From contig CAJXUO010000015.1 in assembly GCA_913061425.1 (NCBI GenBank), positions 1 to 10,792 on the forward strand: DNA of 10,792 nucleotides. The letters are read 5' to 3'. This document shows positions 6,661 to 10,792 of the stretch, one piece after another. The notes under the pieces were generated by a model, which was not told the origin of the DNA, ran no database searches, and saw only the letters and a program-made list of their open reading frames with translations. How positions within the stretch are numbered: the stretch's first letter is position 1; every line of letters starts with the position of its first letter. Position numbers and translations under genes: made by a program. The DNA comes from an uncultured Lutibacter sp. Its GTDB lineage: Bacteria; Bacteroidota; Bacteroidia; Flavobacteriales; Flavobacteriaceae.

Positions 6661-9162
6661 CTAAAAGTAAAATCCGAAGGAACCTTTAATTCCAAAATTA
6701 TTTGCGTTAGGTAAATCTCTATAACTCCCTCTCCAAATAAAATCTATTCTAAATACTTTAAAAATATTTCCAACTCCAGCACTATATTCATAATATACAT
6801 CTTCTGGTGCAATAATATTAGATTCTAAGGAAGAAAAAGGCAAATTTGAAAGAGAGGGTGTGTTCATCACGATATTCTGATCTGAAATACTTCCCCAAAC
6901 TGCTTTAAGGCCAACAATTTCTCTTAAATTCATTTTTCGCAAGAAAGGAATCCTTGAGAAAAAACGCCCATTAAAATTATGCTCTAAATGTAATGACGCG
7001 TAAGTATCTGTTACAAACTCATAATAATCTAATAACGCATAGGTATTGTCTATATTGAAATAAGATTGATTTCCAGGAACTACATTCAATAAACCTAACG
7101 GAACTTCTCCAACTGTTTTCCCAAGTTCTAAAGTTGTAAACGTTCTGCCAAAACCACCTACAAGAATTGGTTGACGATAATAAAATTGTATTTTTTGGTA
7201 ATCAAAATCACTATCAAAAACCCCTTTTAATCCTCTTGAATAGTTCAAAAATAAGGTGGAATAGTCGCTATTAACTTGCCCTCTTTCAACTCCATAACCT
7301 ATCGTTTTACGTTTAGGTGTATAGCGAATTGAAAAGTCTAATTCAGTTTGAGAAATTGATGATTGCTGTACTCCATTTTCATCAAAATAATCTAACTTAA
7401 ATGTTGGAGAAGCCGATTTTAAAGTTCTATAAGAAGCTCCTAATCTAAAAATTAGATTCTTTTTAGGTTCTAGTGAAACGAAAGCGTTTGACAGGTTAAT
7501 CGATGTCAATTTACTAGCGTCACCACTTGCAAAAAATGAAGATGAGGCAAAACTTCTACCTAATATATCGTTTGTTGTAGTTAAACTAACACCAACTTGT
7601 TCGATGTCTCTTCGATTTCCCAAACCAAAAATCAATCGCTTCTTTTTATCAAACATAAATTTACCTGAGATACCATACTTAAATTGATCATCTTTAAAAC
7701 CATATGCTGTATACCCTTGTAGACGCCATAAATCATTCCTTCCAAAATACGTTCTTCCACCAACTCTTAAACGCAAACCTTCAACATCATTTGTTCCTAC
7801 TGTCGAAAAAATTGGACCGAAATCAAAATTTGGAAATTCTATATAACCAGAACCTAATATTGAAATCAGGTTATACATTTTTTTGAATTTCGGAACTGTA
7901 CTTAAAGTATCTAACATTTTATAGACACCTTTTTCATCTTTATTTAATTTTTCTTGCCTGTTTTCACTCCAATAATCATTCGATTTGGCATAAATTTCTT
8001 CTGCATAAATATCTGATTCTCCTTTATAAAAATCGTCTCCTTTATCTATATCGAATTTATAGTTCTTATACATTGTTGTACGTTTCCCATAAACTCCTTT
8101 GGCTTTTTCTTTCTTTCCGATACTGAAATCAGACATTATATAGTCTCGTTTTAAAAGAAAAACAGAATCGTTTAACACCTCAAAATCTTGCTCAATATAA
8201 ATGTCTTTTACCCAATTTATATTTGAACTTTTATTGACTTGCATGTTTATTTCTTTCACAGCAAACGTAGAGTCATTTACCCAAAAATCTCCTTTAAAAG
8301 TTAGTTCACTCTTTCTTCTAGGATAGTATAAAATATTATAACACCATTTACGATCTATAAAGGCGCTATCAGTTAGAACATAATTATAATTTAAAGTCCC
8401 TGTTTTTGAAAGCGGACTCACAAAACTCTTATCAAAAATTTTAATGTAATTATTGTAAATGTCATATTCTACATACAAGTCTTTAATGAAAGATATGATA
8501 TATTGATTCGAATCAAAACCAGAATTTTTGTTTGCTATTAAGTCCTCTCTCTTCTTATTAGTTTTATTATTTCCATAAGATTGATGAATTGACTCATTTA
8601 TAAAAATAGGTAAATATGATTTTCCAGTAATTCTAGATGTATCAATACTTTTAAAGATAAATTCCACGCCTTTGAAAATTTTCTTTTTCATCATGGCACT
8701 ATCAATATTGTTCATGTCGAACTCTACCTTCTCATATTTTTCATGTTGATATTGATCAAACAAATAAATTCCGTTTTGTCGTTTCTTAGCCCAAATCTTT
8801 TTTAAGATATCAATCGCCGGATTTCCTTTTTTCTCAACTTTTCCTGAATAAACAACAACTTCATCAAGTTGATTATCGGCTTCATTTAAAACTATTTGAA
8901 GATTGAAATCTCTACTTTTTACTGATATTACCCTCGTTTTATATCCAATAAAAGACACTTTGATTTCTTCAAAATTCTCATCTGATTCTAAATAAAATTT
9001 TCCATTTTCGTCAGATACAGTTCCAACAATAGAATTTGCAAACACAATATTTGCAAAAGGAATGCTCTTTTTTTGTTCATCAACTACAGTTCCGCTAATT
9101 TTTACTTGAGAAAAAATTGCTATTTGAACAAATAAGAATATTAGGGTTAATCTATATTTCAT
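6661..9162 (-). CDS. DUF5686 outer-membrane protein with carboxypeptidase-regulatory-like domain
   Basis: An 833-aa exported protein of unknown function, typical of Flavobacteriia. It starts with a signal peptide (residues 1 to about 18, YRLTLIFLFVQIAIFS). A carboxypeptidase-regulatory-like beta-sandwich at about 21-95 follows (ISGTVVDEQKKSIPFANI, then GTVSDENGKFYL and VSFIGYKT), the module that also opens SusC-type receptors. The rest matches the DUF5686 pattern: an N-terminal stretch with ILKKIWAKK and a long series of amphipathic strands with Y/F and D/N turns, ending in Phe (GSFGFYF), as expected for an outer-membrane beta-barrel. It lacks a TonB plug domain, so it is not a SusC receptor. 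It follows pdhB, but a hairpin terminator sits directly before its ATG. No clear terminator separates it from ppa downstream. Confidence 0.9.
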   Translation of the reverse strand: MKYRLTLIFLFVQIAIFSQVKISGTVVDEQKKSIPFANIVFANSIVGTVSDENGKFYLESDENFEEIKVSFIGYKTRVISVKSRDFNLQIVLNEADNQLDEVVVYSGKVEKKGNPAIDILKKIWAKKRQNGIYLFDQYQHEKYEKVEFDMNNIDSAMMKKKIFKGVEFIFKSIDTSRITGKSYLPIFINESIHQSYGNNKTNKKREDLIANKNSGFDSNQYIISFIKDLYVEYDIYNNYIKIFDKSFVSPLSKTGTLNYNYVLTDSAFIDRKWCYNILYYPRRKSELTFKGDFWVNDSTFAVKEINMQVNKSSNINWVKDIYIEQDFEVLNDSVFLLKRDYIMSDFSIGKKEKAKGVYGKRTTMYKNYKFDIDKGDDFYKGESDIYAEEIYAKSNDYWSENRQEKLNKDEKGVYKMLDTLSTVPKFKKMYNLISILGSGYIEFPNFDFGPIFSTVGTNDVEGLRLRVGGRTYFGRNDLWRLQGYTAYGFKDDQFKYGISGKFMFDKKKRLIFGLGNRRDIEQVGVSLTTTNDILGRSFASSSFFASGDASKLTSINLSNAFVSLEPKKNLIFRLGASYRTLKSASPTFKLDYFDENGVQQSSISQTELDFSIRYTPKRKTIGYGVERGQVNSDYSTLFLNYSRGLKGVFDSDFDYQKIQFYYRQPILVGGFGRTFTTLELGKTVGEVPLGLLNVVPGNQSYFNIDNTYALLDYYEFVTDTYASLHLEHNFNGRFFSRIPFLRKMNLREIVGLKAVWGSISDQNIVMNTPSLSNLPFSSLESNIIAPEDVYYEYSAGVGNIFKVFRIDFIWRGSYRDLPNANNFGIKGSFGFYF

Positions 9163-9166
9163 AATT

Positions 9167-9201
9167 AAAAAAACCTTTCAAACAATATGTCTGAAAGGTT
9201 T
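9167..9201 (-). terminator. Rho-independent terminator after pdhB, abutting the next start codon
   Basis: On the - strand a 10-bp perfect stem (AAACCTTTCA and TGAAAGGTTT, at 9192-9201 and 9171-9180) encloses an 11-nt loop, and the second arm runs into a total of seven T residues. It lies 20 nt after the pdhB stop codon, and its T-tract ends only 4 nt before the ATG of the DUF5686 gene at 9162. Confidence 0.8.
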
Positions 9202-9221
9202 AAAACGTTTATAAATTTTTA

Positions 9222-10202
9222 TTATTTTACGTACATCACTTCTTTAACCGCTTTCACAACATCGCTAGCATTTGGCAACCACTCAGCTAAAAGTACAGGT
9301 GAATAAGGAGCAGGAGTATCTGCAGTAGTTATTCTCTTTATTGGTGCATCTAAATAATCAAATGCATTTTCTTGAACTTGATATGTAATTTCTGAAGCAA
9401 CACTAGCAAATGGCCACGCTTCTTCTAAAATTACAAGTCGGTTTGTTTTCTTTACCGATTCTAATATTGTTGCATGATCCATTGGACGCACGGTTCTTAA
9501 ATCAATAATCTCAACAGAAATACCCTCTTTCTCTAATTCGTCAGCAGCTTTAAATGCTTCCTTAATTATTTTTCCAAAAGATACTACTGTTACATCTGTT
9601 CCTTTTCTTTTCACATCAGCAACTCCAATTGGTAGTATATATTCACCTTCAGGAACTTCACCTTTATCACCATACATTTGTTCTGACTCCATAAAAATAA
9701 CTGGATCATCATCTCGAATCGCAGCTTTTAATAATCCTTTTGCATCATAAGGTGTAGAAGGTACTATCACTTTTAATCCTGGAGTGTTTGCAAACCAATT
9801 TTCGAATGCTTGAGAATGTGTTGCTCCTAATTGTCCTGCAGAACCAGTAGGTCCTCTAAATACAATTGGACAAGGAAACTGACCTCCACTCATTTGACGA
9901 ATTTTAGCCGCATTATTTATAATTTGATCAATTCCTACAAGAGAAAAGTTAAAAGTCATGTATTCAACAATTGGTCTGTTTCCTCCCATTGTTGATCCTA
10001 CAGCAATTCCTGCAAAACCAAGTTCTGCAATTGGCGCATCAATCACTCTTTTTGCACCAAACTCATCTAACATTCCTTTCGAAGCTTTATAAGCACCATT
10101 ATACTCAGCAACCTCCTCACCAATCAAAAAGATTGTTTCATCTCTTCGCATTTCTTCGCTCATTGCTTCGCAAATTGCTTCTCTAAATTGTATCGTCTTC
10201 AT
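9222..10202 (-). CDS. pdhB: Pyruvate dehydrogenase complex E1 component, beta subunit
   Basis: A 326-aa subunit of the alpha2-beta2 thiamine-diphosphate-dependent E1 enzyme, which decarboxylates pyruvate and acetylates the E2 lipoyl group. The N-terminal pyrimidine-binding domain covers about residues 1-180 and the transketolase C-terminal domain about 195-315. E60 in the IAELGFAG motif is the glutamate that activates the ThDP aminopyrimidine, and H129 in GATHSQAFENWF is the conserved active-site histidine. DLRTVRPMD and EEAWPFASVASEI are typical of the C-terminal domain. Length is normal. The alpha subunit and E2 genes are not in the window. It is divergent from etfB, with a -7 element about 20 nt before the ATG and a terminator after the stop. 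A branched-chain 2-oxoacid E1 beta is the main alternative; the sequence reads as the PDH type. Confidence 0.94.
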   Translation of the reverse strand: MKTIQFREAICEAMSEEMRRDETIFLIGEEVAEYNGAYKASKGMLDEFGAKRVIDAPIAELGFAGIAVGSTMGGNRPIVEYMTFNFSLVGIDQIINNAAKIRQMSGGQFPCPIVFRGPTGSAGQLGATHSQAFENWFANTPGLKVIVPSTPYDAKGLLKAAIRDDDPVIFMESEQMYGDKGEVPEGEYILPIGVADVKRKGTDVTVVSFGKIIKEAFKAADELEKEGISVEIIDLRTVRPMDHATILESVKKTNRLVILEEAWPFASVASEITYQVQENAFDYLDAPIKRITTADTPAPYSPVLLAEWLPNASDVVKAVKEVMYVK

Positions 10203-10222
10203 TTAGTAATAATTTGAATAGG

Positions 10223-10230
10223 CAAAAATA
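10223..10230 (-). promoter_or_regulatory. -7 promoter element for pdhB
   Basis: TATTTTTG on the - strand matches TAnnTTTG exactly, 20 nt before the pdhB ATG. The expected start is near 10218. No good -33 TTTG is visible, so the call rests on the -7 box and its position. Confidence 0.5.
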
Positions 10231-10270
10231 AATAATTACTTATTGATATGGTTGTTAATGTATAAATATT

Positions 10271-10292
10271 TTTACTATGCACGCATAGTAAA
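10271..10292. promoter_or_regulatory. 22-bp perfect inverted repeat, candidate operator between pdhB and etfB
   Basis: Arms TTTACTATGC (10271-10280) and GCATAGTAAA (10283-10292) are perfect reverse complements around a 2-nt AC centre. The two-fold symmetry, length and intergenic place fit a site for a dimeric repressor of MarR or TetR type. It covers about -49 to -28 relative to the predicted etfB start, overlapping the -33 position, so binding would block or replace that contact. It is about 55-75 nt upstream of the predicted pdhB start, so it could affect both genes. The regulator is not in the window. Confidence 0.6.
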
Positions 10293-10307
10293 TTTAAAAA
10301 AAAGTAC

Positions 10308-10315
10308 TATCTTCG
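10308..10315 (+). promoter_or_regulatory. -7 promoter element for etfB
   Basis: TATCTTCG differs from TAnnTTTG at one base (C for the third T). It places the transcript start near 10319-10321 and leaves a leader of about 55 nt before the etfB ATG. No -33 TTTG is present; that position is inside the inverted repeat at 10271-10292. Confidence 0.5.
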
Positions 10316-10319
10316 TACC

Positions 10320-10334
10320 GATGTTTGAAACATC
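10320..10334. repeat. 15-bp inverted repeat at the predicted etfB transcript start
   Basis: GATGTTT (10320-10326) and AAACATC (10328-10334) are perfect reverse complements around a single G. In DNA this could be a second protein site. In RNA it could fold as a 5-bp hairpin with a 5-nt loop at the extreme 5' end of the mRNA, where it could affect stability or hide the ATG at 10321. Confidence 0.4.
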
Positions 10335-10374
10335 ACTATTATTCTATAAAAAACTTCAAAAAAATATAATTTAA
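10321..10374 (+). CDS. Possible 17-aa leader ORF upstream of etfB
   Basis: ATG at 10321 opens 17 codons (MFETSLLFYKKLQKNII) ending in TAA at 10372-10374, directly against the etfB ATG. The ATG is 5 nt after the -7 element, the same spacing as the leaderless histidine kinase gene, so it could be translated as a leaderless leader peptide feeding ribosomes into etfB. It is in frame with etfB and separated from it only by the stop. No protein family can be assigned, and the ORF may be chance in AT-rich DNA. Confidence 0.28.
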   Translation: MFETSLLFYKKLQKNII

Positions 10375-10792
10375 ATGAAAATTTTAGTTTGTATAAGTCA
10401 TGTTCCTGACACGACTTCAAAAATAAATTTTACAGATGGTAACTCAAAATTTGACACAAATGGAGTTCAATTTGTAATTAATCCTTATGATGAATTTTCT
10501 TTAACTCGCGCAATGTGGTTTAAAGAGAAACAAGGAGCAACTGTAACCGTAGTTAATGTTGGAAATGCAACAACAGAACCAACATTAAGAAAAGCTTTGG
10601 CTATTGGTGCTGATGATGCCATAAGAGTTAATACAGAAGCAACAGATGGTTTTTACGTTGCAAAGCAATTAGCTGAAGTAGTGAAAAACGGAAACTTTGA
10701 TTTGGTTCTAGCTGGTAAAGAGTCTAGTGATTACAATGGTGGAATGGTTCCAGCAATGTTAGCCTCTATATTAGATTACAATTTTGCAAATA
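10375..10792 (+). CDS. etfB: Electron transfer flavoprotein beta subunit, 5' part
   Basis: The first 139 codons of a gene that continues past the right edge; the full protein is normally about 245-260 aa. EtfB forms a heterodimer with EtfA, binds AMP, and passes electrons from acyl-CoA dehydrogenases and related enzymes towards the quinone pool. Diagnostic parts are the N-terminus MKILVCISHVPDT, the N-P-Y-D-E-F segment, the KALAIGADDAIRV strand-turn, and AGKESSDYNGGMVPAMLA, which is strongly conserved in EtfB. The ATG at 10375 fits the family N-terminus. No Shine-Dalgarno site is visible; the leader is A-rich. etfA would be expected downstream. Confidence 0.95.
   Translation, partial: MKILVCISHVPDTTSKINFTDGNSKFDTNGVQFVINPYDEFSLTRAMWFKEKQGATVTVVNVGNATTEPTLRKALAIGADDAIRVNTEATDGFYVAKQLAEVVKNGNFDLVLAGKESSDYNGGMVPAMLASILDYNFAN

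Noticed and set aside
9971..10186. 71-codon frame on + opposite pdhB
   Set aside because: It is a shadow of the conserved start of pdhB, with low-complexity Leu/His/Gln composition and no start signal.
1..10792. CRISPR array, transposon ends, tRNA/rRNA genes, phage or defence genes
   Set aside because: No spaced long repeats, transposase frame, cloverleaf-like segment or foreign-looking composition was found on either strand; all large frames are explained by recognised or housekeeping-type genes.

Overview
The window reads as chromosomal DNA of a member of the Flavobacteriaceae (Bacteroidota). The evidence is the low G+C content, the absence of clear Shine-Dalgarno sites, repeated matches to the Bacteroidota -7 promoter element TAnnTTTG, and typical flavobacterial genes: a DUF5686/carboxypeptidase-regulatory-like outer-membrane protein, a potassium-dependent membrane pyrophosphatase, a deoxynucleoside kinase, and pdhB divergent from etfB. 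There are nine protein genes, one of them cut by the right edge, plus one possible leader ORF. No tRNA, rRNA, mobile element or CRISPR array was seen.

Left part, + strand (1-3469): a two-component system (sensor histidine kinase and OmpR-class response regulator, reading frames overlapping by 8 nt) is followed by a small secreted protein of unknown function and a deoxynucleoside kinase. Upstream of the kinase are three tandem 10-bp repeats that look like an OmpR-type operator. Both the kinase and the secreted protein have a -7 element only 4-5 nt before the start codon, so both look leaderless. A strong bidirectional terminator at 3502-3531 separates this block from the convergent genes.

Middle and right, - strand (3557-10202): read in transcription order from the right, these are pdhB (pyruvate dehydrogenase E1 beta), a DUF5686 outer-membrane protein, ppa (soluble inorganic pyrophosphatase) and hppA (membrane pyrophosphatase). 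Terminators follow pdhB, ppa and hppA, and promoter elements precede pdhB, ppa and hppA, so these are mostly separate units rather than one operon. The two pyrophosphatases are neighbours: one dissipates PPi as heat, the other conserves its energy as an ion gradient. The membrane enzyme lacks the usual gate glutamate in helix 6 and has one in helix 5 instead, and it carries an unusual C-terminal tail of about 69 residues.

Right end, + strand (10375-10792): the 5' part of etfB. The pdhB-etfB divergent region holds a 22-bp perfect inverted repeat over the etfB -33 position, a second 15-bp inverted repeat at the predicted transcript start, and a 17-codon ORF that could begin leaderlessly and stops directly against the etfB ATG.

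Most of the region is ordinary housekeeping. I see no sign of an undescribed defence, mobile or biosynthetic system. The items worth a second look are regulatory (the tandem-repeat operator, leaderless genes and etfB leader) plus the gate residue and tail of HppA.
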